A stretch of 30,726 nucleotides of DNA. Source: GCA-2746795 sp964643965. GTDB taxonomy: Bacteria > Chloroflexota > Anaerolineae > Promineifilales > Promineifilaceae. Positions 15,396-23,494 of this stretch are shown here, piece after piece; the stretch's first letter is position 1; each line of letters begins with the position of its first letter. The translations under genes and the position numbers were made by a program. The stretch lies in assembly GCA_964643965.1 (NCBI GenBank), contig CAZXVH010000061.1:1-30726 (forward strand), given 5' to 3'. The notes below the pieces were generated by a model that made no database searches, was not told the DNA's origin, and saw only the letters and a list, made by a program, of their open reading frames with translations.

Positions 15396-15655
15396 GTCCT
15401 GTATGTAGTCGGGTAGTCGAGTAGTCNNNNNNNNNNNNNNNNNNNNNNNNNNNNNNNNNNNNNNNNNNNNNNNNNNNNNNNNNNNNNNNNNNNNNNNNNN
15501 NNNNNNNNNNNNNNNNNNNNNNNNNNGTCCTGTATGTAGTCGGGTAGTCGAGTAGTCGAGTAGTCAGATAGTCGAGTAGTCAGATAGTCGAGTAGTCGAG
15601 TAGTCAGATAGTCGAATAGTCGGGTAGTCACTGTTCACTGTCCACTAGTCACTGG
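15396..15655. repeat. GTAGTCGAGTAGTC tandem repeat array interrupted by an assembly gap
   Basis: The 31-base block 15396-15426 (GTCCTGTATGTAGTCGGGTA and following bases) is identical to 15527-15557 on the other side of the gap. To the right, 7-bp units of GTAGTCG, with AGATAGTCG variants, continue to about 15628, then a CACTGTTCACTGTCCACTAG-type array to 15655. The spurious 83-codon frame here has no gene character. Confidence 0.92.
15427..15526. other. Assembly gap of 100 N inside the tandem repeat
   Basis: The flanks are the same repeat in the same orientation, so the gap is most likely an unresolved longer array, or an artificial duplication of one array end. Confidence 0.98.
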
Positions 15656-16466
15656 TCACTAAATAAAAGGCGCGAGAACGGCCGTTTTCATCCTCATCAT
15701 AGACAAAATCGGTGACGGTGTAGTCTTGGGCGAAGGCGGTTTCAAAGAGGGTGCGGCTGTGGCTGCGCCAGGCAGCGGCCAGCGCCGGGTTTTGCTGCTT
15801 GAGGCAGCGGAAGTCGGTGGGGATTTCCACGAGGAAGGCGGGAGCCGCCCCTATCTCCTGGCTGTCGAGCGGGTTGAGGATGGGGATGTTTTGGCGGCGT
15901 AACGTGGCGAGGGATAACGGCCGTTTCTCCCCCCTCAGCCGCGCCTTAACCGGTTCACTCTCCAGCCACCAGGCCACGTTAAAGCGGTCTGTGGGCAACC
16001 CGGCGTTGATGCCGCCCATGTCGCCATGAAAATGGCGCTGATAACGGCGGCAGACTGCGCCCAGTTTGCCAATGTTCAGGTGCGCATTGGCGCTTTCCAA
16101 GGGATCATACATCCAGGTAATCAAGCGATAACCCTGGCGCAACGCTTCCTCTCGTTGAGCCAGTTTAAGCTGGCAACCAATGCCCTGTCCCTGGTAATCG
16201 GGGTGGACGCCAGCCATGTAAGAATAGAGTTTCACGCGGGCCGCCAGGGTCAAAGAAGCATCGTCGATCAGGGCGGGGATGCCCAAAACAAAGCCGACCA
16301 ATTCCTCAGCCGCATACGCGCCGATGAGGATGCCGCCGTTGCAGACCAGGGCGTGGAGCGAATGAGTACAGGTCACTTCCAGATCAGAAATACCCCACAC
16401 ACACTTTTCTAACTGCTCCACCGCCGCCATCTGGTCGCGGTCTGTGATGAGATGAATATCAATCAT
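15645..16466 (-). CDS. GNAT-family acyltransferase (COG3375-like), partner of the NSAR-type enolase
   Basis: 273 residues from ATG 16466 (MIDIHLITDRDQ). A longer frame to 16511 would overlap the prepilin peptidase and gives an unlikely N terminus. The acyl-CoA-binding motif is VHPDYQGQGIGCQLK (87-101), preceded by MAGV and followed by ITWMYDPLESANAHLNIGKLGAVCRRY, characteristic of this larger GNAT group. In Geobacillus a GNAT enzyme beside NSAR N-succinylates D-amino acids; the same role here is inferred. The gene starts 8 bases after the prepilin peptidase stop, so the two are probably co-transcribed. Its last codons (VTSD and the TAG stop) lie in the GTGACCAGTGACTAG repeat. No clear ribosome-binding site is visible. 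Confidence 0.85.
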   Translation of the reverse strand: MIDIHLITDRDQMAAVEQLEKCVWGISDLEVTCTHSLHALVCNGGILIGAYAAEELVGFVLGIPALIDDASLTLAARVKLYSYMAGVHPDYQGQGIGCQLKLAQREEALRQGYRLITWMYDPLESANAHLNIGKLGAVCRRYQRHFHGDMGGINAGLPTDRFNVAWWLESEPVKARLRGEKRPLSLATLRRQNIPILNPLDSQEIGAAPAFLVEIPTDFRCLKQQNPALAAAWRSHSRTLFETAFAQDYTVTDFVYDEDENGRSRAFYLVTSD

Positions 16467-16474
16467 AAGTCGTT

Positions 16475-17266
16475 TTAACCATACCACCAGGCAATGACGG
16501 CGCTGCCCCACATGAGCATGATCATGGCCGCCAGCGCCAGGTATTGGCCGTAAGGCAAATAGGTTCCCCGCTTGACCAGGCGGGAGAGCAGTAACAAGGC
16601 GCTGATCAGCCCGCCCAACACAATGCCCAAGACGATGGCCGCCACGATGTCGGGCACACCCAACATGGCGCCCATCATCATGGCTAACTTCACATCCCCC
16701 TGTCCAATGGCGCCGGGGCCAAAGGTGACTTTAGCCAGCCCGTATATGCCCAGGAAGATGAGGAAACCCAATACCGCCCCCACCAGCGCCGACCAGATAT
16801 TGATATTGGGCAAAAAGAAGCTGAAGAACAGCGCCAAAATCGTGCCGGGGATGGTGACAATATCGAGGATGAGGCGGTTCTCCAGGTCGATGACGATGAC
16901 CAGAATCAAAACGGCCATGTAGAAGGTGGTGACGACGAGGGTGAGCGGATCGGTGAAGAAGAGGGGCATGGCGGCAAAGAGAACGGCCGTTCCCACCTCC
17001 ACCAGCGCCACCCTTTTCCGCACCCGTTTGCCACACTGCGGACACTGCCCTCCGCGGAGCCCACCGCGGAGCCCACCGCGGAGCCCACCGCGGAGCCCAC
17101 CGCGGAGCCAACGGCTGAGGCCCAGCCAGCGGCCTGGGCGGTACGGATAGCCGCATTGGGCGCAGTGCGGCCGGGAGAGCGTGGTGCGCTGCGGCCAATC
17201 ATCGGCCATCACATTGATCAAGCCGCCTGTCAGTAAACCGATGAGGGCAAAAAGTAGATAAACCAT
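16475..17266 (-). CDS. pilD: Prepilin peptidase (type IV leader peptidase) with an LRGG repeat insert
   Basis: 263 residues from ATG 17266; a start at 17293 would add 9 residues. It is a polytopic membrane aspartyl protease that cleaves type IV prepilins and may methylate the new N terminus. Two CxxC pairs (CAQC 35-38, CPQC 75-78) bracket the cytosolic zinc knuckle. D127 (VIDLENR) and D191 in GQGD (188-191) are the catalytic aspartates. At least six hydrophobic helices follow. Five LRGG tetrapeptides (54-73) lie between the CxxC pairs, from a 12-bp tandem repeat. TATAAT ends 7 bases before ATG 17266, so the message may be leaderless. No pilin genes are nearby. Confidence 0.93.
   Translation of the reverse strand: MVYLLFALIGLLTGGLINVMADDWPQRTTLSRPHCAQCGYPYRPGRWLGLSRWLRGGLRGGLRGGLRGGLRGGQCPQCGKRVRKRVALVEVGTAVLFAAMPLFFTDPLTLVVTTFYMAVLILVIVIDLENRLILDIVTIPGTILALFFSFFLPNINIWSALVGAVLGFLIFLGIYGLAKVTFGPGAIGQGDVKLAMMMGAMLGVPDIVAAIVLGIVLGGLISALLLLSRLVKRGTYLPYGQYLALAAMIMLMWGSAVIAWWYG
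17052..17111 (-). repeat. Five 12-bp units encoding LRGG in the prepilin peptidase
   Basis: CCGCGGAGCCCA is repeated at 17052, 17064, 17076, 17088 and 17100 (the last with one change). The unit is a multiple of three, so copy number can vary without breaking the frame. It lengthens the loop between the two cysteine pairs. Confidence 0.93.
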
Positions 17267-17272
17267 GCCGGG

Positions 17273-17278
17273 ATTATA
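17273..17278 (-). promoter_or_regulatory. -10 element for a leaderless prepilin peptidase message
   Basis: On the minus strand TATAAT is followed by CCCGGC and then ATG 17266. This is the same 6-base spacing as at hutU. No convincing -35 is seen, and no ribosome-binding site exists between the box and the ATG. Confidence 0.5.
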
Positions 17279-17307
17279 CCCTGTGGCAGGCATGGGGTGT
17301 AATAGTA

Positions 17308-17373
17308 GGGGTGGGATAGGCGGGCAAGGCGTCGGCCACGAAGAACACCGCTTACTCCCGCCTATCTCACCCC
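17308..17373. repeat. 17-bp near-perfect inverted repeat between pilD and the acylase gene
   Basis: GGGGTGGGATAGGCGGG (17308-17324) pairs with CCCGCCTATCTCACCCC (17357-17373), with one G-U wobble, across 32 bases. A second GC-rich hairpin (GATACG/CGTATC enclosing GCGGG/CCCGC) lies at about 17384-17430. The region is non-coding and divergent, so the structures are more likely repeat elements than terminators. Confidence 0.7.
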
Positions 17374-17440
17374 CTGAAGCAATGATACGATCACCTCAGC
17401 GGGCGAGGCGGCTCCCGCCCATCCGTATCGTTACAAACAA

Positions 17441-17469
17441 TTGACAATTATCAATTAACCATTCAAAAT
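17441..17469 (+). promoter_or_regulatory. Possible promoter of the acylase gene
   Basis: TTGACA (17441-17446), 17 bases, then CAAAAT (17464-17469). The -35 lies in an AATTGACAATTATCAATTAA repeat of the kind scattered through the genome, so it may be fortuitous. Confidence 0.4.
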
Positions 17470-17531
17470 AGCCGCACCCTACAGATGGCAACACCACGCC
17501 ACACATTCCATCAAACAAGGAGATTTTCCTC

Positions 17532-19997
17532 ATGAACCGCTTGCTCCGTATTGGTCTCATCTTACTTGGCCTCCTGCTCGTCGTGCTGCTCATCAGCCTG
17601 GGCGGCAGTTACGCCTTCACCCGCCGCGCCCACCCCACCACCGACGGCGCCCTCACCCTCGCCGGGCTGCAAGAGGAAGTACACGTCTACCGCGACGACT
17701 TCGGTGTGCCCCACATCTACGCCAATAACCAACATGATCTTTTCCTGGCGCAGGGGTACATCACCGCCCAAGACCGCTTCTGGCAGATGGAGTTTTGGCG
17801 GCATATTGGCATGGGGCGCATCTCTGAGATCGCCGGCGAAGCCACCGTAGGCCAGGACAAGTTCATCCGCACCATGGGCTGGAACCGCATGGCGCAGGAT
17901 TACATCGACTATTATGAGCGGGAAGCGCCAGAATTTATGACCATCCTGGAGGCTTACAGCGCCGGCGTCAACGCCTACATTGAAGAAAATGAGAACAGCT
18001 TACCTCTGCAATTCCAAATCCTCGGCCTCGTCAACGAAGCGTGGGAAATTGAGCCGTGGCAGCCAGTCCACACCATCGCCTGGGGCGTGGTCATGGCCGA
18101 TAATCTCAGCGGTAATTGGGACAATGAACTGACCCGCGCCCGGCTCTACCAGGAGTTGGGCCAGGAAACAGTCGATACCCTGATTCCCGGCTACCCTTAC
18201 CACAACCGACCCGTGATTGCGCCCACCTCTGAGCAGGTGAATAAGGTGGCGCAAACGCCTGGCCGCCCGGCCGCTGCCGTTGAGTGGGGGCGCGTAAATA
18301 CCAGCTTTATTGGTGAACGGCCGTTACTGGCATTAACGGCCGTTTTCGATCCCAACATCGGCAGCAACAACTGGGTCATCAGCGGCGAACACACCACCAC
18401 CGGCCTGCCCTTGTTGGCAAACGATCCCCACCTGGGCGTACAAATGCCCCCCATCTGGTACGAAGTGGGCCTACACGCCCCCGATTACAACGTGCGCGGT
18501 TTCGCCTTCGCCAGCGTGCCCGGCGTCATCGTGGGCCACAACGAACATATCGCCTGGGGCGTCACCAACGTTGGCCCCGACACCCAAGACCTCTACATCG
18601 AAAAGCTCAATCCCGACAACCCCAACCAATACGAATACATGGGCAGTTGGGAAGAGATGGAAATCATCACCGAAGTCATCAAAGTCAACGGCGGCGAAGA
18701 CGTGATCCTGCCCGTGCGCCTCACCCGGCATGGCCCCCTCATCAACGACATCGAAGACGATCTCACCGATCCCCTGGCCATACGCTGGACCGCCCAAGAG
18801 CCATCCCGCATTTTGCAATCCGTCATCCTGCTCAACCAGGCGCAAAATTTTGACGAATTCCGCGAAGCGCTGCGCTACTGGGACACCCCCTCCCAAAACG
18901 TGGTCTACGCCGACACCGAAGGCAACATCGGCTACCAGGCGCCCAGCCGCATCCCCATCCGCGCCAACGGCAGTGGCCTGGTTCCCGTGCCCGGCTGGAC
19001 AGATGAATACGAATGGACGGGCTACATCCCTTATGACGAACTGCCCACCCTCTACAATCCGGCGCAAGGTTTCATCGTCACCGCCAACCATGCCGTCGTC
19101 GATGAAGATTATCCCTACTTCATCAACCACGATTGGGCCGATGGCGACCGGGGGCTGCGCATTGAAACGATGATCCGGGAGAAACTGGCCGGCGGTGGTA
19201 AAATCAGCGCCGCCGACATCGCCGCCATCCAGTTCGACAGCAAATCGCTGCCGGCCGCCGCCTGGGTTCCCCTGCTCACCAGCCTCAGCAGCGACGACCC
19301 GCAAATACAGGCGGCGCTGGAGCAGCTGCGCGGCTGGGATTACCAGGAGTGGCCGGACAGTGTGCCCGCCTCGCTATTTGAACTGTTTTACCTGCATCTC
19401 TTTACCAACGTTTTGGCCGACGAGGTGGGCGCGGACAATGTAGACACGTTTGCCGGCCGGGACATCTTCATGTATACCCTGGCCGAAAATCTCGAAGCGA
19501 CCTGGTGGGACAATATCAACACGCCGGAAACGGAAACGGCCGAACAAATTATGCTGCAATCCCTGGCCGACGGCGTGGCCTGGCTGGCCGCTAATATGGA
19601 TGGCGACATGAGCGCCTGGCAGTGGGGCAAACTGCACACCATCACCCTGGCCGATGGCGTATTAGGGGCCAGCGGCGTAGCCCCCATCGAAGCCATCTTC
19701 AACCGGGGGCCATACCCGGCGGCCGGCGGCGCTGACCTGGTGAACGCCGCCAGTTGGCGACGCAGCGCCCCGGCGTTGGTGCGAGCCTATCCTTCCATGC
19801 GCATGATCGTCGATATGGCGGATTTTGACGCCAGCCGCTCGGTGCTTCCCGGCGGGCAAAGCGGCCACCCCACCCACCCCCATTACAATGATCAGATGCC
19901 GCTCTGGCTCAACGGCGAAACCCATGCCATGCTTTGGAGCCAGGAAGCGGTAACGGCCGGCGCCACCGACCATCTCATCTTGCAGCCTGGAAAATAA
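17532..19997 (+). CDS. Penicillin acylase-family Ntn hydrolase
   Basis: 821 residues. One N-terminal membrane segment (LLRIGLILLGLLLVVLLISLGG, 3-24) is followed by the alpha region (VHVYRDDFGVPHIYANNQHDLFLAQGYITAQDRFWQMEFWR). After autoproteolysis before S278, the beta chain would begin SNNWVISGEHTTTG. LLANDPHLGVQMP, GFAFASVPGVIVGHNEHIAWGVTNVG and PLWLNGET are further family blocks. These enzymes hydrolyse amide bonds of penicillins, acyl-homoserine lactones or other N-acyl compounds; the substrate here cannot be read from the sequence. A membrane-anchored or exported form is likely. AGGAG lies about 8 bases before the ATG. Confidence 0.93.
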   Translation: MNRLLRIGLILLGLLLVVLLISLGGSYAFTRRAHPTTDGALTLAGLQEEVHVYRDDFGVPHIYANNQHDLFLAQGYITAQDRFWQMEFWRHIGMGRISEIAGEATVGQDKFIRTMGWNRMAQDYIDYYEREAPEFMTILEAYSAGVNAYIEENENSLPLQFQILGLVNEAWEIEPWQPVHTIAWGVVMADNLSGNWDNELTRARLYQELGQETVDTLIPGYPYHNRPVIAPTSEQVNKVAQTPGRPAAAVEWGRVNTSFIGERPLLALTAVFDPNIGSNNWVISGEHTTTGLPLLANDPHLGVQMPPIWYEVGLHAPDYNVRGFAFASVPGVIVGHNEHIAWGVTNVGPDTQDLYIEKLNPDNPNQYEYMGSWEEMEIITEVIKVNGGEDVILPVRLTRHGPLINDIEDDLTDPLAIRWTAQEPSRILQSVILLNQAQNFDEFREALRYWDTPSQNVVYADTEGNIGYQAPSRIPIRANGSGLVPVPGWTDEYEWTGYIPYDELPTLYNPAQGFIVTANHAVVDEDYPYFINHDWADGDRGLRIETMIREKLAGGGKISAADIAAIQFDSKSLPAAAWVPLLTSLSSDDPQIQAALEQLRGWDYQEWPDSVPASLFELFYLHLFTNVLADEVGADNVDTFAGRDIFMYTLAENLEATWWDNINTPETETAEQIMLQSLADGVAWLAANMDGDMSAWQWGKLHTITLADGVLGASGVAPIEAIFNRGPYPAAGGADLVNAASWRRSAPALVRAYPSMRMIVDMADFDASRSVLPGGQSGHPTHPHYNDQMPLWLNGETHAMLWSQEAVTAGATDHLILQPGK

Positions 19998-20087
19998 ATG
20001 GGAAGCGGTCTCGTGACGACGGCCGTTGCCTCTGATAAACTAGTGAACAGTGAACGGTAGACAGTTTTCAGTAATTTGGAGAAACTC

Positions 20088-21050
20088 ATGACACAAATCC
20101 GCGTTGTACGTTCCTTTATCGCCGGGCCAGCCCTGGCAGAAATCATCAACGAAGCTTACGACCTGGGCGGCCCGGCCGATGCCCGCCTCTTCAGCAAAAT
20201 GCTGCGCACCCAGGACAACGACCATTACAAAATCCTCGTCGGCGACCAGGTGTATGTCGCCCGCATTTACCAATTGGGTGATCATTTGCACCGTCAAGAA
20301 TCTGATTACGCTTATGAACTCGACTGGCTCCACTTCCTCACAGAGCGGGGACTGCCCGTCTCCAACCCCATCCAACGCAAAGATGGCGGCTTTTTGGGCA
20401 GCATCGAAGCGCCAGAAGGCAAGCGCTATTACGCCCTGTTTAGCTTCGCTGAAGGCAAACCGATGGACATCTTCAACAGCGAACAGTTGTTCACGATGGG
20501 GGCCATGATGGCTAAAATCCACGTGGCCTCCAACGAGTATGAGGCCCCGTATGAACGGCAGGCGATGAACCTCGATTTTCTGGTAGACCGCCCCATCGCC
20601 CGGCTCACCCGCATCTTGAGCAATCGTCCCCGCCGCGCCAACGAGTTGGAACTGCTCATCCGCTCCGCCAAAGAAGCCAAAGCCGAGATTCTAGATATCA
20701 TCAACAACGCCCAATCCACGCCAGACGGCTGGGGCCCAATCGGCGGCGATTTCCACAGCGCCAATACCTTCTACGCAGACGACGATTCGCCCACCTTCTT
20801 CAATTTTGACCTGTGCGGCCCCGGCTGGCGAGCTTACGACATCGCCGCCTTCCTACAAAACACCGACCTGATCAACACTTCAGAAGATTTGACGGAAGCC
20901 TTTTTTGCCGGGTACTATTCGGAACGGCCGTTATCCCCCAACGAACACAACGCCATCTCCCCCTTCCTCACCATCCGCCGCATCTGGCTCACGGGAACCT
21001 TCACCCGCGACGATATGCCGGTGGGCTATTCGTTTATCGCCCCGGCATGA
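20088..21050 (+). CDS. APH-fold phosphotransferase (aminoglycoside/homoserine kinase-like)
   Basis: 320 residues from ATG 20088, with TTTGGAGA 7 bases upstream; an in-frame TTG at 20076 overlaps that site. Kinase-like features are the ATP-lobe strand YKILVGDQVYVARIY, the catalytic loop GGDFHSANTF with D221, and the metal-binding FFNFDLCGPGWRAYDIAAFL with D241. This resembles SrkA/YihE and homoserine kinase type II rather than a resistance enzyme. Substrate unknown. The stop overlaps the start of the carboxylase gene by 4 bases (ATGA), so translation is probably coupled. An array of TAGTGAACAGTGAACGG type lies just upstream. Confidence 0.88.
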   Translation: MTQIRVVRSFIAGPALAEIINEAYDLGGPADARLFSKMLRTQDNDHYKILVGDQVYVARIYQLGDHLHRQESDYAYELDWLHFLTERGLPVSNPIQRKDGGFLGSIEAPEGKRYYALFSFAEGKPMDIFNSEQLFTMGAMMAKIHVASNEYEAPYERQAMNLDFLVDRPIARLTRILSNRPRRANELELLIRSAKEAKAEILDIINNAQSTPDGWGPIGGDFHSANTFYADDDSPTFFNFDLCGPGWRAYDIAAFLQNTDLINTSEDLTEAFFAGYYSERPLSPNEHNAISPFLTIRRIWLTGTFTRDDMPVGYSFIAPA

Positions 21051-23020
21051 TTTCCGCCATTCTTATTGCCAACCGGGGTGAAATTGCCTGCCGTATCAGC
21101 CGCACCTGTCGCAGTTTGGGCATCCGGGCCATCGCCGTCTACTCCGACGCCGACGCCCACGCCCGCCATCTGTTAGAGGCAGATGAAGCGGTGCGCCTCG
21201 GCCCCGCCCCGGCTGCGGATTCCTATTTGAATGTGGCTGCCATCCTGGCCGCCGCCCGCCTCACCGAAGCCGACGCCATCCATCCCGGCTTTGGCTTCCT
21301 GGCAGAAAACGCCGCCTTCGCCCAGGCGTGCGCCGACGCCGGTTTCATCTTCATCGGCCCCACGCCGGCCGCCATGGCGGCCATGGGCAACAAACGGGCG
21401 GCGAAAACGTTGGTGGAGGCGGCCGGTGTGCCCACCATTCCCGGTTACAGCGGCGCCGATCAATCAGATAAACGGTTGCAGGCAGAGGCAGAGTGCATCG
21501 GCTTTCCGCTCATGATCAAGGCGGCGGCGGGCGGCGGCGGCAAAGGGATGCGCGTGGTGGCGGAACCGGCGCAGGTGGTCGAGGCGTTGGCCTCAGCCCG
21601 GCGGGAGGCGCAGCAAGCCTTTGGCTCCGATGAGTTGATATTGGAACGGGCGCTTTTGCGGCCGCGCCATGTGGAAATTCAGGTGATGGGGGATACGCAC
21701 GGCCATCTCATCCATCTGGGCGAACGGGAATGTTCTATTCAACGCCGCCACCAAAAGATCATCGAAGAGACGCCTTCCCCCGCTTTGACGCCAGAAATGA
21801 GAGTCAGCATGGGAGAAACGGCCGTTCGCGCCGCCCAGGCCATCCAATACACCAACGCCGGCACGGTGGAGTTTCTGCTCGATGAAAACGGCAGCTTCTA
21901 CTTTCTGGAAATGAACACCCGCCTGCAAGTGGAGCATCCCGTCACCGAAATGGTCACAGGCGCCGACCTGGTGGCCTGGCAAATCGCCATCGCCGAGGGT
22001 AAAGCGCTGCCGCTGACGCAGGCGCAGGTGAGGCTGCACGGCCACGCCATTGAAGCCCGCCTCTATGCCGAGAATCCGGCCAATGATTTCCTGCCCGTCA
22101 CGGGCGACATCTTGTTGTGGCAGGAACCGACCGGCGCGGGCATCCGCGTGGAGAGCGGCGTCTTGCCGCAAGACACCGTTTCCATCCACTACGACCCCAT
22201 GTTGGCGAAGATTGTGGCGTGGGGAGAGGATCGGGAAACGGCCGTGCGCCGTCTGCGCCGCGCTTTAGAAACGGCCATCTTGCACGGGCTGGTCTCGAAC
22301 TTGCCCTTTCTGGCCGACATCCTGCGCCAGCCCGCCTTCCTGTCTGGCGCACTCAGCACCGGGTTCATCGCGCAGCACATGGCAGGGTGGCAGCCCCCGG
22401 CCGGCGACGTAAACCTGGCGCTGCTGGCGGCGTCCGTGGCTCAATTCAGCCAACATCCCCGCCCGGCCGCCAGCATCGGCTACTGGCGCAGCGCGGTCCA
22501 CACGCCCCAGGTCTACCGCTACACTCACAACGGCGAGCCAGCAGAGGTGCATCTCAGCCCGCTCCCCCACCAGGAAAACGCCTTCCACGCCGCCATTCAT
22601 CACCGGGAACAAATAACCAGTTACCAGTTACCATTTTCCGTTTACCATTTACCTCGCCTCACGCTCACCGTCAACGGCCGTCGCCAAACCGTCACCCTTA
22701 GTTTGACTGAGAGCCACGCCTGGGTACAAACGGCCGGCGGGCTGGTGGTTTTGCAGATCACGCCCCGGCTGCCGCAGCCACAACCTTCGGCGGAAGCGGG
22801 TGGCTCACTGCGGGCGCCGATGCCCGGCTCGGTGCTGGCGGTGCTGGTAGTGGTGGGCGAGCAGGTGAGCGAGGGGCAGGCGTTGATGAAGCTGGAAGCG
22901 ATGAAGATGGAGCATACCATCCGCACGGCGGCGGCCGGCGTGGTGGAAGCGATTTATTACCAGGCGGGGGATACGGTGGAGGCGGAGGCGCAGTTGTTGC
23001 AGATTGGAGAGGGGGAGTAA
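21047..23020 (+). CDS. Acyl-CoA carboxylase biotin carboxylase/biotin carrier subunit
   Basis: 657 residues from ATG 21047; longer frames upstream run inside the kinase gene. Biotin carboxylase region: ILIANRGEIACRI (4-16), HPGFGFLAENAAFA, ATP-grasp KAAAGGGGKGMRVV, RHVEIQVMGD, ERECSIQRRHQKIIEE, FLEMNTRLQVEHPVTE. A middle region leads to a C-terminal biotinyl domain with K620 in EAMKMEH. This order is that of alpha subunits of methylcrotonyl-CoA, propionyl-CoA or geranyl-CoA carboxylases. Which one cannot be decided, because no carboxyltransferase beta subunit is in the window. Residues 522-536 (QITSYQLPFSVYHLP) are encoded by an intergenic-type repeat in the linker before the biotin domain. 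The last codon and stop lie in a copy of AACGGCCGTT. Confidence 0.93.
   Translation: MISAILIANRGEIACRISRTCRSLGIRAIAVYSDADAHARHLLEADEAVRLGPAPAADSYLNVAAILAAARLTEADAIHPGFGFLAENAAFAQACADAGFIFIGPTPAAMAAMGNKRAAKTLVEAAGVPTIPGYSGADQSDKRLQAEAECIGFPLMIKAAAGGGGKGMRVVAEPAQVVEALASARREAQQAFGSDELILERALLRPRHVEIQVMGDTHGHLIHLGERECSIQRRHQKIIEETPSPALTPEMRVSMGETAVRAAQAIQYTNAGTVEFLLDENGSFYFLEMNTRLQVEHPVTEMVTGADLVAWQIAIAEGKALPLTQAQVRLHGHAIEARLYAENPANDFLPVTGDILLWQEPTGAGIRVESGVLPQDTVSIHYDPMLAKIVAWGEDRETAVRRLRRALETAILHGLVSNLPFLADILRQPAFLSGALSTGFIAQHMAGWQPPAGDVNLALLAASVAQFSQHPRPAASIGYWRSAVHTPQVYRYTHNGEPAEVHLSPLPHQENAFHAAIHHREQITSYQLPFSVYHLPRLTLTVNGRRQTVTLSLTESHAWVQTAGGLVVLQITPRLPQPQPSAEAGGSLRAPMPGSVLAVLVVVGEQVSEGQALMKLEAMKMEHTIRTAAAGVVEAIYYQAGDTVEAEAQLLQIGEGE
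22610..22654 (+). repeat. CAGTTACCAGTTACCATT-type repeat inside the carboxylase gene
   Basis: AACCAGTTACCAGTTACCAT and the following CCGTTTACCATTTACC have the 7-bp period of the intergenic repeats (compare TTTACCATTCACC near 26718). They are translated in frame as residues 522-536, in a poorly conserved linker. Confidence 0.7.
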
Positions 23021-23077
23021 CGGCCGTTTCCCATTTCTTGATCGGCTGCGTTTGAAACGATTTCCTTCAATTTTTGC

Positions 23078-23102
23078 TATAATACCTCATGAGAATGATT
23101 CT
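23078..23102 (+). promoter_or_regulatory. Extended -10 promoter and palindromic operator of the RHH/protease pair
   Basis: TGCTATAAT gives an extended -10 with TATAAT at 23078-23083; a TTGAAA lies 20 bases upstream, which is too far for a standard -35. AGAATGATTCT (23092-23102) is a perfect 11-base palindrome between the -10 and the ribosome-binding site GGAGG (23107-23111). The wider TGAGAATGATTCTAT resembles a 7-1-7 Fur-family box at 10 of 14 positions. It could also be the autoregulatory site of the encoded RHH-like protein. Confidence 0.5.
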
Positions 23103-23116
23103 ATGCGGAGGCAAAC

Positions 23117-23494
23117 ATGCACGTAACCGTGAACATATCCTCAACATTATATGAACGCGCCCGCAAACTTGCCGAACAACGGCAGCAAGATGTCAACGAG
23201 GTGTTGTCAGCGGCTTTGGATGAAGGTTTAGAGACGATCCAAAAGCCATCTGATGCAGGCGTGGCCAGGGAAAAAGCCGCCTATCAGCGGTTGTTTCCGG
23301 CATTGGCTGCTCAATATGCCGGGCAACATGTAGCGATATATGGTGGGGAACTGGTCGATCACGATGAAGACGGCATTGCTTTAAGCCAGCGAATTTACAA
23401 CCAGTATCCCCATGAGTTCGTCTGGATTACAAAAGTTACAAACCAACCCATCCCCGAATTTCGCTCTCGTTCTTTTCGCTGGACCAATGATTGA
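23117..23494 (+). CDS. RHH-like/DUF5678-like small protein
   Basis: 125 residues. The N terminus (VTVNISSTLYERARKLAEQRQQDVNEVLSAALDEGLE, 3-39) looks like a ribbon-helix-helix strand and two helices, as in antitoxins. The C-terminal half (LAAQYAGQHVAIYGGELVDHDEDGIALSQRIYNQYPHEFVWITKV) resembles the short DUF5678 domain. I recognise the shape, not a proven function. GGAGG lies 5 bases before ATG 23117. Its stop overlaps the next gene by 8 bases, so the two are translationally coupled. An antitoxin-like or adaptor role is an inference from size, fold and gene order. Confidence 0.75.
   Translation: MHVTVNISSTLYERARKLAEQRQQDVNEVLSAALDEGLETIQKPSDAGVAREKAAYQRLFPALAAQYAGQHVAIYGGELVDHDEDGIALSQRIYNQYPHEFVWITKVTNQPIPEFRSRSFRWTND

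Noticed and set aside
15380..15631. 83-codon frame on the minus strand
   Set aside because: It is a translation of the tandem repeat and the N run, with monotonous LLDYPTT-type sequence.
15527..15655. CRISPR array
   Set aside because: Units are 7-8 bp with no spacers of constant length and no cas genes.
18471..19304. 277-codon minus-strand frame
   Set aside because: Antisense shadow of the penicillin acylase gene in GC-rich DNA.
20813..21046. N-terminal extension of the carboxylase frame
   Set aside because: It lies inside the kinase gene; homology starts exactly at ATG 21047, which overlaps the kinase stop.
20088..21050. Aminoglycoside resistance gene
   Set aside because: Only the general APH fold is shared; the sequence is closer to SrkA/homoserine-kinase-like proteins.
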